Source: Piscinibacter sp.
GTDB taxonomy: Bacteria; Pseudomonadota; Gammaproteobacteria; Burkholderiales; Burkholderiaceae_C
Direction of reading: 5' to 3'
DNA length: 64,000 nucleotides
Assembly: GCA_019635485.1 (NCBI GenBank)
Contig: JAHBZL010000029.1
Span: 1 to 64,000, forward strand
Shown: positions 27,943-36,275 of the stretch, in pieces
Layout of the letters: every line of letters starts with the position of its first letter
Numbering within the stretch: the first letter of the stretch is position 1
The notes under the pieces: model-generated
What the model saw: the letters and a program-made list of their open reading frames with translations, nothing else
The model's database searches: none
Told to the model about the DNA's origin: nothing
Translations under genes and position numbers: made by a program

Positions 27943-29061
27943 TCAGCGCATGCAGCCGCGTGCGTCGACCGGCCAGACGGCCTCGACCCGGCCCGACGCG
28001 AGCCCGCCGCGCACGACGACGTAGTGGTCGTGCAGGTTGACGGTCGGGTCGCAATGCCCGGGCACCAGCCAGACCGTCTCGCCGAGCGCCGGCAGCGTGG
28101 CACCGGCGGCTCGGCGGCGCAGGATGCCGTGTTCGTCGCCGCCGTTCACGAAGTCGAGCTCGTGGCCCCAGATGCGCGGCAGGCCGGAGTCGATCGCGTG
28201 GGCCTTGTGGCCGGCATCGACGACGACGTGCGAGGTGCCGGCGCTCATCACCTGGCTCTTGACGAACAGCGCGTGCTCGAAGGCGGGCGCGTGCGGGGTG
28301 GCCTGGTTGTCGGCGTAGTCGCGGTCCATGAACACGTAGCTGCCGGACTGCAGTTCGCCGTACAGGCCGCTCATGCTCTCGTGCACGAAGGTGCCGGTGC
28401 CGGCCCCGGTGACCAGCGGGCAGGCGATGCCGGCGGCCGTGACGCTGGCCTGCGCGGCACGCGCCAGCGCGACGGCGTGGCGGATCGCGCTGTCGCGCTC
28501 GGCCGGCAGGCGCAGGTGCTGGGCCCGCCCGTGATACGCCTGCAGGCCCGCGAAGCGCAGGCCATGCGACACCACCTGGTGCGCGAGCGCGCCGGCGGCG
28601 GTCGGCGCGACGCCACAGCGGCCGTGACCGACATCGACCTCGACGAACACGTCCAGCATCGTGCCCTGCGCGCGCAGCGCCTGCGCCAGGCGGTCGACGC
28701 CGAGCGCGGAATCGACCGCGATGGCCAGTCTGACGCGCCCGGCCAGCGCCGCCACCTGTGCCAGCTTGGCTGCGTCGACCACCTCGTTGCTGATGTACAG
28801 GTCGGAGACACCCTGCGCCGCGAGCGCCTCGGCTTCGCTCGGCTTCTGCACGCAGACGCCGACCGCGCCGGCCTCGAGCTGCAGCCGCGCCACCGCCGCG
28901 CTCTTGTGCGTCTTCGCGTGCGGGCGCAGCTTCATGCCGTGCTCGCGCGCGTAGGCGGCCATGCGGGCGACGTTGCGCTCCAGCGCATCCAGGTCGACCA
29001 CCAGCGCCGGCGTGTCGATCGCCTCGACCGGGTCGCCGATCCGCGCGGCGGGCAGGTTCAT
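27943..29061 (-). CDS. D-threonine aldolase/D-serine dehydratase-like PLP enzyme
   Basis: A 372-residue fold-type III PLP enzyme of the DSD1/low-specificity D-threonine aldolase family. The PLP lysine is in MKLRPHAKTHKSAAVA. VFVEVDVGHGRCGV and GAGTGTFVHES bind cofactor phosphate. The C-terminal zinc site is suggested by His in VPGHCDPTVNLHDHYVV. It would split D-threonine or dehydrate D-serine. It overlaps the upstream phosphatase gene by an ATGA junction. Confidence 0.88.
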   Translation of the reverse strand: MNLPAARIGDPVEAIDTPALVVDLDALERNVARMAAYAREHGMKLRPHAKTHKSAAVARLQLEAGAVGVCVQKPSEAEALAAQGVSDLYISNEVVDAAKLAQVAALAGRVRLAIAVDSALGVDRLAQALRAQGTMLDVFVEVDVGHGRCGVAPTAAGALAHQVVSHGLRFAGLQAYHGRAQHLRLPAERDSAIRHAVALARAAQASVTAAGIACPLVTGAGTGTFVHESMSGLYGELQSGSYVFMDRDYADNQATPHAPAFEHALFVKSQVMSAGTSHVVVDAGHKAHAIDSGLPRIWGHELDFVNGGDEHGILRRRAAGATLPALGETVWLVPGHCDPTVNLHDHYVVVRGGLASGRVEAVWPVDARGCMR

Positions 29062-29714
29062 GGGCGTGTGCCTCCGTCGCTGAACTCGTCGTGCACGGCG
29101 GCGTCGAGGTGGCCCGTGTCGGCCCAGCCGACCAGCGTGAAGCCCGCGCCGGTGTGCAGCAGCCGGTTGATGCTGGCGTTGCCGAGCTGCCAGGAGCGCG
29201 GCGCGCGCAGGTCGACACGCGTCGCCGCGCGGTACAGGCAATCGAGCACGCCGCCATGCGCGACCAGCGCCACGACGTCGCCGGGATGCGCCTGCGCCAG
29301 CCGCGTGGCCGCGGCGACGCAGCGCTCGTAGAAGGTGGTCAGCGTCTCGCCGCCCGGCGGGCCGAACTCGGGGTCGCGGCGCCGCCAGCGCTCGCTCTCG
29401 ACCGGCCAGCGCTGCTCGATCTCGGCCCAGGTCTGGCCCTCGAAGCTGCCGAACGCGCGCTCGCGCAGACCCCGGTCCTCGAGCACCGGCAGGCCGACCA
29501 CCCGGGCCAGCGCGTCGGCCGTCTGGCGTGCACGCTGCAGGTCGCTCGAATAGACATGGGTCAGCCCCTCGTCGGCGAGCGCCCGGGCGAGCCGGTCGGC
29601 CTGCCAGCGCCCGGTGGCGTTCAGCGGGATGTCGAGCTGCCCCTGGATGCGCGTGCCGACGTTCCAGTCGGTCTCGCCGTGACGGATCGCGACGATGCGC
29701 GTGGCGGCGTTCAA
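29058..29714 (-). CDS. Histidine phosphatase family protein (phosphoglycerate mutase-like)
   Basis: A 218-residue protein of the RHG superfamily. The catalytic motif IVAIRHGETDWN is near the N-terminus, and the second catalytic His is in VALVAHGGVLDCLY. Related proteins act as phosphoglycerate mutases, alpha-ribazole phosphatases or general phosphatases; the substrate here is open. It starts with TTG, forming a TTGA overlap with the upstream gene, and is coupled downstream to the PLP enzyme. Confidence 0.9.
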   Translation of the reverse strand: MNAATRIVAIRHGETDWNVGTRIQGQLDIPLNATGRWQADRLARALADEGLTHVYSSDLQRARQTADALARVVGLPVLEDRGLRERAFGSFEGQTWAEIEQRWPVESERWRRRDPEFGPPGGETLTTFYERCVAAATRLAQAHPGDVVALVAHGGVLDCLYRAATRVDLRAPRSWQLGNASINRLLHTGAGFTLVGWADTGHLDAAVHDEFSDGGTRP

Positions 29715-30340
29715 GCGATCAGCCGCTTGTTCAGCGTGTAGGCGCCCGAGTAGGTGGCCTCGGCCAGCACGTGCGGGTAGATCGCCTGGCGCACCTGCGC
29801 GCCGGTGAAGCGGCCCTCGACGGGCGCGCGCTCCACCGCCAGCGCGTACAGCGTGAACAGGTAGTGGTGGATCAGCGAGTCGTTGAAGGGCGGGAAGGGG
29901 CCGTCGTAGCCGTAGTAGTCGCCGGCCATCTGCGCGTCGGCGGCGAACCAGCCGGTGTAGTCGTTGATGCCGTGGCGCGCGCCATGCAGCGTCGCCGGGC
30001 CGGCCTTGCCGCGGGCGGTGAAACCGCGGCTGAATTCGCCCTCGGCGATCGTGTGCAGCGCCGGTGGCAGGTCGACCAGCACCCAGTGGAAGAAGTCGAC
30101 GCGGGGCAGGTCCTGCGGCACCTCGCGGTCCGGCTGGTTGACGTCGTCGCCGCGGCTGGGCACGTCGAAGTCGTGGCAGATCAGCGCGTACGAGCGGGTG
30201 CCGACCGGCGCGTCGCTCCAGGCCAGGTGCGGGTTCAGGTTGTCCGAGAAGCCCACGCCGCCGGCCGCCTCCAGCCTGCCGGCCGCGTAGCGCGGCGGGA
30301 TGCGCTCGCCGTTGACCCAGCTGTCGCTCCAGAGTCTCAT
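29711..30340 (-). CDS. YbhB/YbcL (PEBP) family protein
   Basis: A 209-residue phosphatidylethanolamine-binding-protein homologue. NLNPHLAWSDAPVGTRSYAL and the ligand-pocket segment HWVLVDLPP are typical of the bacterial Raf-kinase-inhibitor-like family. The substrate is unknown. The start ATG at 30340 follows a strong GGAGGAG ribosome-binding site. It is part of the minus-strand chain from cfa to the PLP enzyme. Confidence 0.9.
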   Translation of the reverse strand: MRLWSDSWVNGERIPPRYAAGRLEAAGGVGFSDNLNPHLAWSDAPVGTRSYALICHDFDVPSRGDDVNQPDREVPQDLPRVDFFHWVLVDLPPALHTIAEGEFSRGFTARGKAGPATLHGARHGINDYTGWFAADAQMAGDYYGYDGPFPPFNDSLIHHYLFTLYALAVERAPVEGRFTGAQVRQAIYPHVLAEATYSGAYTLNKRLIA

Positions 30341-30362
30341 CGTGTCTCCTCCTGCGCCGTCG

Positions 30363-30686
30363 TCACACGCCCCAGACGATCTCCTGGTCCGCGGCGTGCG
30401 CACGTTTCATCATCTCCAGCATCGGCCAGGCGCGCTGGCGAAGGGTGACGCCTTCGGGCGGCTGCAGCGTGCGCCCCTCGGCCGCGGCCTCCCGCTCCGC
30501 GCGTTCGCGCGCCGCCTCCTCGGCCGCCACGGCATGCTCGATGGCCGCCATCGCGGCCGGCATCGCGGCGGGCTCGATGATGCCCTGCGCCGCCGGCTCC
30601 TTGCCGATGATGCGCAGCACATGGTCTCCGGACGGCCCCATCATGATGACGTCGCCGGCCGCCTTGGACTTGAACTTGTAGATCAT
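30363..30686 (-). CDS. DUF1840 family protein
   Basis: A 107-residue protein matching DUF1840, common in betaproteobacteria. It begins MIYKFKSKAAGDVIMM and ends with a Met-rich helix (RQRAWPMLEMMKRAHA). Function unknown. Its start overlaps the cfa stop as ATGA, so it is translationally coupled to the cyclopropane synthase gene. Confidence 0.82.
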   Translation of the reverse strand: MIYKFKSKAAGDVIMMGPSGDHVLRIIGKEPAAQGIIEPAAMPAAMAAIEHAVAAEEAARERAEREAAAEGRTLQPPEGVTLRQRAWPMLEMMKRAHAADQEIVWGV

Positions 30687-31942
30687 GTGTCGCCGGGCCG
30701 GTACATGTAGCCGCGGTTGAAGGGATAGGCCGATTGTGCTCCGCGCAGCGCACCCACCTCGAGATCGCCGCTCGGCCGCGCCGCGAGCATCTGGTACAGC
30801 GAGATCCAGCCGTGTTCGAAACACATCGCGCTGCCGGCCAGATAGAGGCGGTAGGCACGCACCACGGCCTCGCGCGTCAGGCGGCGCGCCGAGTCGAGAT
30901 TGGCCTCCAGGGCATCGCTCCAGGCCCACAGCGTGCGCGCATAGTGCGGCCGCAGGCTCTCGACGTCCACCGGCTCGAGCGCCTCTTCGCTCATCGTCTT
31001 GAGCACCTGCGAAACGTGCAGCAGCTCCCCGCCGGGGAAGATGTAGCGCTCGATGAAGTCGCCCATGCCGGCGCCGAGCTGCTCGTTGCGGGTGCCGCCC
31101 GCGGTGATGCCGTGGTTCAGCAGCAGGCCGCCGGGCCGCAGCAGCCGGTGGATCTTCGCGAAGTAGTCGGGCAGGCGGACCAGGCCGACGTGCTCGAACA
31201 TGCCAACCGAGGCGATCTTGTCGTAGGGCTCGTCCTCCGGCAGCTCGCGGTAGTCGCGCAGGTCCATGCTGACGCGCCCGCCCAGCCCGCGCTCCTCGAT
31301 GAGCCGGTTGACGTGCGCATGCTGGTTGCGGCTGAGCGTGATGCCGTGCGCCTTCACGCCGTAGTGCTCCGCCGCCCACAGGAGCAGCGCGCCCCAGCCG
31401 GCGCCGATGTCCAGGAACCGTTCCCCTTCGCGCAGCATCAGCTTGCGGCAGATGTGGTCGAGCTTGGCCTCCTGCGCCTGCGCCAGCGCCATGCCGCGCT
31501 CGCGGTAGTAGGCACAGGAGTAGACGCGGCGCGGGTCCAGCCAGAGCGCGTAGAAGTCGTCCGAGACGTCGTAGTGGTGTTCGATCTGCCGCGCGTCCGC
31601 CTCGGGGGCGTGGCGGTTGCGCGACTTGACGTGGCGCCAGATCTCGCGCCACCAGGTCAGCGGCAGCGTGTCGGGGCGGGTCGGGTCGTCGCCGATCATC
31701 TGCGCCGCGATCGCCATCAGGTCGCGCAGGTGGCCGTCGAAGTCGAGCCGGCCTTCCACGTAGTCCTGGCCGACCCGCCCGATCTGCCCCGCGACGAGGT
31801 GGGCCAGGCCGGCGTAGTCCTTCAGGTGCAGCGTGACGACGGCAGGCTCGGGGCCGAAGCGGCGGCCGCCGGGCAGCACCACGGCCAACGGCAGGTTCAG
31901 GCCGGCGAGTTTGCGTTCGAGAGCGGTGTCCAGGGGACCCAT
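30683..31942 (-). CDS. cfa: Cyclopropane-fatty-acyl-phospholipid synthase
   Basis: A 419-residue enzyme that adds a methylene group from S-adenosylmethionine across double bonds of membrane phospholipids. The SAM-binding motif is ERFLDIGAGWGALLLWAA. DVSDDFYALWLDPRRVYSCA and VGMFEHVGL are conserved in the CFA synthase family. I start at the ATG at 31942, where AAGGAGG lies 6 bases upstream; a TTG at 31948 is less likely. The ribosome-binding site lies in a hairpin loop (separate entry). Confidence 0.94.
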   Translation of the reverse strand: MGPLDTALERKLAGLNLPLAVVLPGGRRFGPEPAVVTLHLKDYAGLAHLVAGQIGRVGQDYVEGRLDFDGHLRDLMAIAAQMIGDDPTRPDTLPLTWWREIWRHVKSRNRHAPEADARQIEHHYDVSDDFYALWLDPRRVYSCAYYRERGMALAQAQEAKLDHICRKLMLREGERFLDIGAGWGALLLWAAEHYGVKAHGITLSRNQHAHVNRLIEERGLGGRVSMDLRDYRELPEDEPYDKIASVGMFEHVGLVRLPDYFAKIHRLLRPGGLLLNHGITAGGTRNEQLGAGMGDFIERYIFPGGELLHVSQVLKTMSEEALEPVDVESLRPHYARTLWAWSDALEANLDSARRLTREAVVRAYRLYLAGSAMCFEHGWISLYQMLAARPSGDLEVGALRGAQSAYPFNRGYMYRPGDT

Positions 31943-31960
31943 GCGCAACCTCCTTGCGCA
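31942..31960 (-). promoter_or_regulatory. Hairpin presenting the cfa ribosome-binding site in its loop
   Basis: The cfa leader reads TGCGCAA-GGAGG-TTGCGCA on the minus strand. A perfect 7-base stem holds the whole Shine-Dalgarno core in a 5-base loop. The last stem base is the A of the ATG start codon. Such a fold could set the translation rate or respond to temperature or a ligand. The sequence is certain; the function is inferred. Confidence 0.55.
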
Positions 31961-31989
31961 AGGGACTTTACAAAAACCGTGCCCAGTCG

Positions 31990-34158
31990 TCAGGAGGCGC
32001 CGTCGTACCCGACCCGTCCGGGGTGTCGGCGCAGCGGCACGACGCGCGGCGTCGTCTCCGCCTGGCCGGCCAGCAGCGACTCGAAGCTGCGCACATCGAG
32101 CGCCGGCGAGTAGAGGTAGCCCTGGTATTCGTCGCAGCCGGCCTGGCGCAGGAAGTTGCGCTGGGCCTCGGTTTCCACGCCCTCGGCGATCACCTGCAGT
32201 TGCAGCGCCCGGCCGAGGTCGATGATCGCGCTGACGATGCCGGCGTCGGCGGCGTCATCCGGGAGGTCCTTCACGAAGGCACGGTCGATCTTCAGGCGGC
32301 CGATCGGCAGCCGCTTCAGGTAGCCCAGGCTCGAATAGCCGGTGCCGAAGTCATCCACCGCGAGGTGCACGCCGAGGCGGGCCAGGGCATGCAGGCGGGC
32401 CAGGGTGTCCTCCGCGTCCTGCAGCAGGATCGACTCGGTCAGCTCCAGTTCCAGCCACTGCGCCGGCAGCGCGGCCGCGCGCAGCGTCGCCGCGACGCCG
32501 TCGACGAAGCCCGGCTGGCGGAACTGCAGCGCCGACACGTTGACCGACACGCGCAGCGAGCGCCCGCGGGCGTGCCACAGCGCCGCCTGCGCGACCGCCT
32601 GGCGCAGCACCCAGTCGCCGATCGCGACGATGAAGCCGCTCTCCTCGGCCACCGGAATGAAGGCTCCGGGAGCGACCTCGCCCAGCTCCGGATCGCGCCA
32701 ACGGATCAGTGCCTCCGCGCCGAGCACCGCGCCGCTGCGCAGATCGACCTGCGGTTGGTAGTGCAGCCGGAAGCGCTGCTGGGCGAGCGCCTGGCGCATC
32801 GCATGGTCCAGCCGCATGCGGGTGCGCAGCAGCGATTCGGGCACGGCCGCGTGCGGGCTGCCGAAGCGGTAGGCGTTGCGGCCCGACTGCTTGACCTCGC
32901 GCATGGCGGCGTCGGCGTGGCCGAGCAACTGGTCGGTGCCGGCGCCATCGGTCGGGTGCAGCGCGATGCCGACGCTGCCGGTGACCGTGAACTTCAGGCC
33001 GTCGAGCGTGAAGGGGCGCTGCAGTGCCTCCATCACCCGGCGCGCGGCGGCTTCGGCGCCGGCCGCGTCGGAACGCTGCGCGAGCAGTACGAACTCGTCC
33101 CCGCCGAGGCGGGCGATGGTGTCGATCTGGCGTACGCAGGCTTGCAGCCGCTCGGCGACCTCCACCAGCACGCGGTCGGCAACGCCGTGGCCCAGCGTGT
33201 CGTTGATGTGCTTGAAGCGGTCCAGGTTCAGCAGCAGCAGCGCGAACGGCGTGCCGTCGCGCTGCGTCTGCGCCAGCGCACGCTCGATTCGGTCGGCCAG
33301 CAGCGCGCGGTTCGGCAGCCCGGTCAGCAGGTCGTTGTGCGAGAGCTGCTCGATGCGCTTGTGCGCCGCGATGCGCTCGGTGATGTCGCGGAACGAGTAG
33401 ACGCGCCCGATCGGGCGGCCGCCGGTGCACTGCGGCCGCGTGATGCGCTCGAGCACGGTGCCGGAGTGCAGCACGATCTGGTCGCTCGCGTGCATCATCG
33501 TCGCCTCCTCGATCGCGGTGATCCGGCGCATGTAGGGCCCCGGGTCGACGACGCTGCGGCGCATCCAGTCCATCACCGCGTCGTCGTCGCGCCGCAGCAG
33601 CAGGTCCTCGGGGATGCCCCACAGCTCGGCGAAGCGGTGGTTGCAGTGGCGAATGCGTCCGGCCAGGTCGGTGACCAGCAGGCCGTCGGCGGTGGATTCC
33701 AGCGTCGCCGCGAGTTCCGCGGTGGTGGTCTCGAGGGCCCGTTCGGTACGTAGCTGCTCGGTGCGATCGTGCAGGCTGACGAGGTAGAGACGACCACCGT
33801 CGGTCTGCACCGGCGCGATGCGCCGCGTCACCGCGGCGGTGCCTCCGTCGAAGCGCCGCACCAGCGTGTCGGACAGCAGTTCGTGCCCGCCGCGGCCGGC
33901 AGCCAGTTCGTCCCAGAAGATCAGGTCCTCGGGAGCGGCGGCCAGCGTGCGCATCGACTGCCCGGCCAGCTCGGCCGCGCTGCAGCCGAAGAGAGCCCCG
34001 GCCGCCGGGTTGGCGGCCACCACCAGCAGGCGGGTCGGCTCGACCAGCCAGGCGGCCGGGAGCATCGCCTCCAGCAGCGCGCGCAGAGGCGCTGGCAGCG
34101 CCGCGGGCTCGACCGGCGCCGGTGGCGACGCCACCTCGGTGGGGCCCGGCAGGGTCAT
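31990..34158 (-). CDS. PAS-GGDEF-EAL cyclic di-GMP enzyme
   Basis: A 722-residue protein with two PAS-like domains (~25-140 and ~145-270), a GGDEF domain (~300-440; intact LGGDEFVLL) and an EAL domain (~460-710; GAEALIRW, DDFGTGYSSLGYLKRLPI). With both active-site motifs intact it could make, degrade or do both to cyclic di-GMP. No membrane spans are obvious. It overlaps the HD-GYP-like gene upstream by ATGA, so the two are translationally coupled. Confidence 0.92.
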   Translation of the reverse strand: MTLPGPTEVASPPAPVEPAALPAPLRALLEAMLPAAWLVEPTRLLVVAANPAAGALFGCSAAELAGQSMRTLAAAPEDLIFWDELAAGRGGHELLSDTLVRRFDGGTAAVTRRIAPVQTDGGRLYLVSLHDRTEQLRTERALETTTAELAATLESTADGLLVTDLAGRIRHCNHRFAELWGIPEDLLLRRDDDAVMDWMRRSVVDPGPYMRRITAIEEATMMHASDQIVLHSGTVLERITRPQCTGGRPIGRVYSFRDITERIAAHKRIEQLSHNDLLTGLPNRALLADRIERALAQTQRDGTPFALLLLNLDRFKHINDTLGHGVADRVLVEVAERLQACVRQIDTIARLGGDEFVLLAQRSDAAGAEAAARRVMEALQRPFTLDGLKFTVTGSVGIALHPTDGAGTDQLLGHADAAMREVKQSGRNAYRFGSPHAAVPESLLRTRMRLDHAMRQALAQQRFRLHYQPQVDLRSGAVLGAEALIRWRDPELGEVAPGAFIPVAEESGFIVAIGDWVLRQAVAQAALWHARGRSLRVSVNVSALQFRQPGFVDGVAATLRAAALPAQWLELELTESILLQDAEDTLARLHALARLGVHLAVDDFGTGYSSLGYLKRLPIGRLKIDRAFVKDLPDDAADAGIVSAIIDLGRALQLQVIAEGVETEAQRNFLRQAGCDEYQGYLYSPALDVRSFESLLAGQAETTPRVVPLRRHPGRVGYDGAS

Positions 34159-35420
34159 GTCGGTTCGCCCGTGTCGCGTACCGGCTCGAAGAAGTACGTC
34201 ACCCGGGGGCGCGGCGACAGGTACTGGCGCGTCGCTTCGGGAAGCTGCTGGGGACGCAGGCTGCGCCGGATGCCGATGCCGTCGGACTTCTCCAGGTCCA
34301 GGATCAGCGCGTCGTCGCGCGGCACGCCGGCCTCGTGCACCAGCACGCGCGGCTTGAGCGGGCGCGAGGAGTTGACGGCGACGACCATCGCGAAGCGGTC
34401 GTCGGTGAGCTGCACCGTCGAGCCCGGCGGGTAGACGCCCATCATCTTGATGAAGGCGCCGAGGATCGCGGTGTCGAAGCGGCTGCGCCATTGGGCGAAC
34501 AGCAGCGACACGGCCTCGTGCGGCGTCAGCGCGCGCGCGGCCAGGTTCGGATTGCAGAGGTTGTCGTAGCGGTTGACCAGCGCGACGATGCGCGCCAGCG
34601 CCGTCATGCGGTCGGTGTTCAGCTTGAGCGGGAAGCCCGTGCCGTCGGCGTGCTCGTGGTGCTGGGCGATCACCAGCGTCGCCCCGGGGGTCAGCCCCAT
34701 GCGACGCGCCTGGGCGACACCGTGGCCGACATGCTCCTCGTAGAAGCGCGCCTCGGCGGGGGTGAAGTGGTCTTCGCGGTGGCGCACGCGGTCCGGCAGC
34801 TCGAGCTTGCCGATGTCGTGCATCAGCGCACCGACGCCGAGGTCCTGCATGTCCGCCTCGCCCATGCCGAAGGCGCGCGCCATCAGCATCGAGATGATGG
34901 CCACGTTCAGCGAGTGCGTGGAGGCCTTGTCGCCGGCCGCCTCACCGAGCAGGCGGATGCACAGGTCGTGCTCGCCGAGCATCTTCTCCAGCAGCGCCCG
35001 CGCCAGTTCGTTCGCCTTCGCGGCCGCGTCCTGGGGCGCGCTGGCCACGAGATCGGTGGCTCGCTTGCATTCGCGCGCGGCTTCGGCGAATTGGCGCTCG
35101 CACAGCGCGAGTGCCTCCCGCTGGCGCGCCAGGGCCTCCTGGTGCCCGAGCGGCGCCGGGCGCGGCAATTCGATTTCGATGGTCGGCGCAGCGGGAGCCT
35201 GGTCCGCGGCGGCCTCCGGTTTCGGCAGATCACTCTGCGTGGCGCTCCAGCGCACCTCGCGCAAGCCGAGCGAGCGGATCGTCGCGATCTGGTCTTCCGA
35301 GGTAATGCGGAAGCTGCTCAGCGGGAACGGATGCGAGAGCCACCCCAGGTCCAGGTGCACGAACATGCCGACCCGCAACGCGGTGACGTCGATCGTTTCG
35401 AGGGCATGGAGGCGAGGCAT
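34155..35420 (-). CDS. HD-GYP-like phosphodiesterase
   Basis: A 421-residue protein with an N-terminal DUF3391-like beta domain (~1-80) and an HD-GYP-like domain (~170-340). The metal motif is MHDIGKLELPD. The GYP loop reads QHHEHADGTGFPLKL, i.e. GFP instead of GYP. HD-GYP enzymes hydrolyse cyclic di-GMP to GMP. Loss of the tyrosine may leave activity or change partner binding. I start at the ATG at 35420, not the longer open frame to 35510, because the N-terminus then fits the domain. Confidence 0.85.
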   Translation of the reverse strand: MPRLHALETIDVTALRVGMFVHLDLGWLSHPFPLSSFRITSEDQIATIRSLGLREVRWSATQSDLPKPEAAADQAPAAPTIEIELPRPAPLGHQEALARQREALALCERQFAEAARECKRATDLVASAPQDAAAKANELARALLEKMLGEHDLCIRLLGEAAGDKASTHSLNVAIISMLMARAFGMGEADMQDLGVGALMHDIGKLELPDRVRHREDHFTPAEARFYEEHVGHGVAQARRMGLTPGATLVIAQHHEHADGTGFPLKLNTDRMTALARIVALVNRYDNLCNPNLAARALTPHEAVSLLFAQWRSRFDTAILGAFIKMMGVYPPGSTVQLTDDRFAMVVAVNSSRPLKPRVLVHEAGVPRDDALILDLEKSDGIGIRRSLRPQQLPEATRQYLSPRPRVTYFFEPVRDTGEPT

Positions 35421-35491
35421 GGCGGGTGTTCGGGGCCTGGAATGGCCTGCATGGGGTTTCGGCAGGCCGGGTTCCGACTTGAGCACCGTGC

Positions 35492-35520
35492 TTGCCGACA
35501 CCCGGGACACCGCCTACAAT
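35492..35520 (+). promoter_or_regulatory. pca operon promoter
   Basis: A -35 box TTGCCG (35492-35497), a 17-base spacer and a -10 box TACAAT (35515-35520) precede pcaI by about 50 bases. An inverted repeat lies immediately downstream of the -10, where a repressor or activator could act. Confidence 0.6.
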
Positions 35521-35555
35521 GTTCTTCAATAGAACTGAAGTTCTATATACGAACA
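35520..35555 (+). promoter_or_regulatory. pcaI operator-like nested palindromes
   Basis: TAGAACT-GA-AGTTCTA (35530-35545) is a perfect 7-base-arm inverted repeat placed just after the predicted -10. It is flanked by TGTTC (35520-35524) and GAACA (35551-35555), which also form an inverted pair. This suits a dimeric or tetrameric regulator; the IclR-type protein at 42311 is a candidate, by inference only. Confidence 0.5.
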
Positions 35556-35571
35556 TCGGAGACTCGAATCC

Positions 35572-36270
35572 ATGATCGACAAGCGCAGCACCAGCGCCGC
35601 CGAGGCGTTGGCGGGTCTGGCCGACGGGGCCACGGTGATGATCGGCGGGTTCGGCGGCGCGGGTCAGCCGGGCGAACTGATCGACGCGCTGATCGAGCAG
35701 GGCGCGCGCGAACTCACCGTCGTCAACAACAATGCCGGCAACGGCGAGACGGGGCTGGCCGCGCTGCTGAAGGCGGGGCGCGTGCGCAAGATCATCTGCT
35801 CCTTCCCGCGCCAGACGGACTCCCAGGTCTTCGATGGTCTCTACCGAGCCGGTCGCATCGAACTCGAGCTGGTGCCGCAGGGCAACCTGGCCGAGCGCAT
35901 CCGTGCTGCCGGTGCCGGCATCGGTGCCTTCTTCACGCCGACCGGCGCGGGCACCGCGCTCGCCGAAGGCAAGGAGACGCGCGAGATCGGCGGCCGCACC
36001 TACGTGCTCGAGTACCCGATCCACGCCGACCTGGCGCTGATCAAGGCCGAACGCGGCGACCGCTGGGGCAACCTCGTGTACCGCAAGACCGCGCGCAACT
36101 TCGGCCCGATCATGGCGACGGCGGCGCGCCGCACCGTCGCCTCGGTGCACACCTTCGCCGAACTGGGCGAACTCGACCCCGAGTCCATCGTGACCCCGGG
36201 CATCTTCGTGCACCGGGTCGTGCAGGTGCCGCGGCGTGCCGCGGGCCCGGCCGGCCTGCAAGCAGCGTGA
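35572..36270 (+). CDS. pcaI: 3-oxoadipate CoA-transferase subunit A
   Basis: The 232-residue alpha subunit moves CoA from succinyl-CoA to beta-ketoadipate in protocatechuate/catechol degradation. VMIGGFGGAGQPGELIDALIEQ is the CoA-transferase family I signature. LTVVNNNAGNGETGLAALL and LVPQGNLAERIRAAGAGIG are typical of PcaI. GGAG at 35557-35560 precedes the ATG. pcaJ follows 5 bases later. Confidence 0.95.
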   Translation: MIDKRSTSAAEALAGLADGATVMIGGFGGAGQPGELIDALIEQGARELTVVNNNAGNGETGLAALLKAGRVRKIICSFPRQTDSQVFDGLYRAGRIELELVPQGNLAERIRAAGAGIGAFFTPTGAGTALAEGKETREIGGRTYVLEYPIHADLALIKAERGDRWGNLVYRKTARNFGPIMATAARRTVASVHTFAELGELDPESIVTPGIFVHRVVQVPRRAAGPAGLQAA

Positions 36271-36275
36271 CGACC

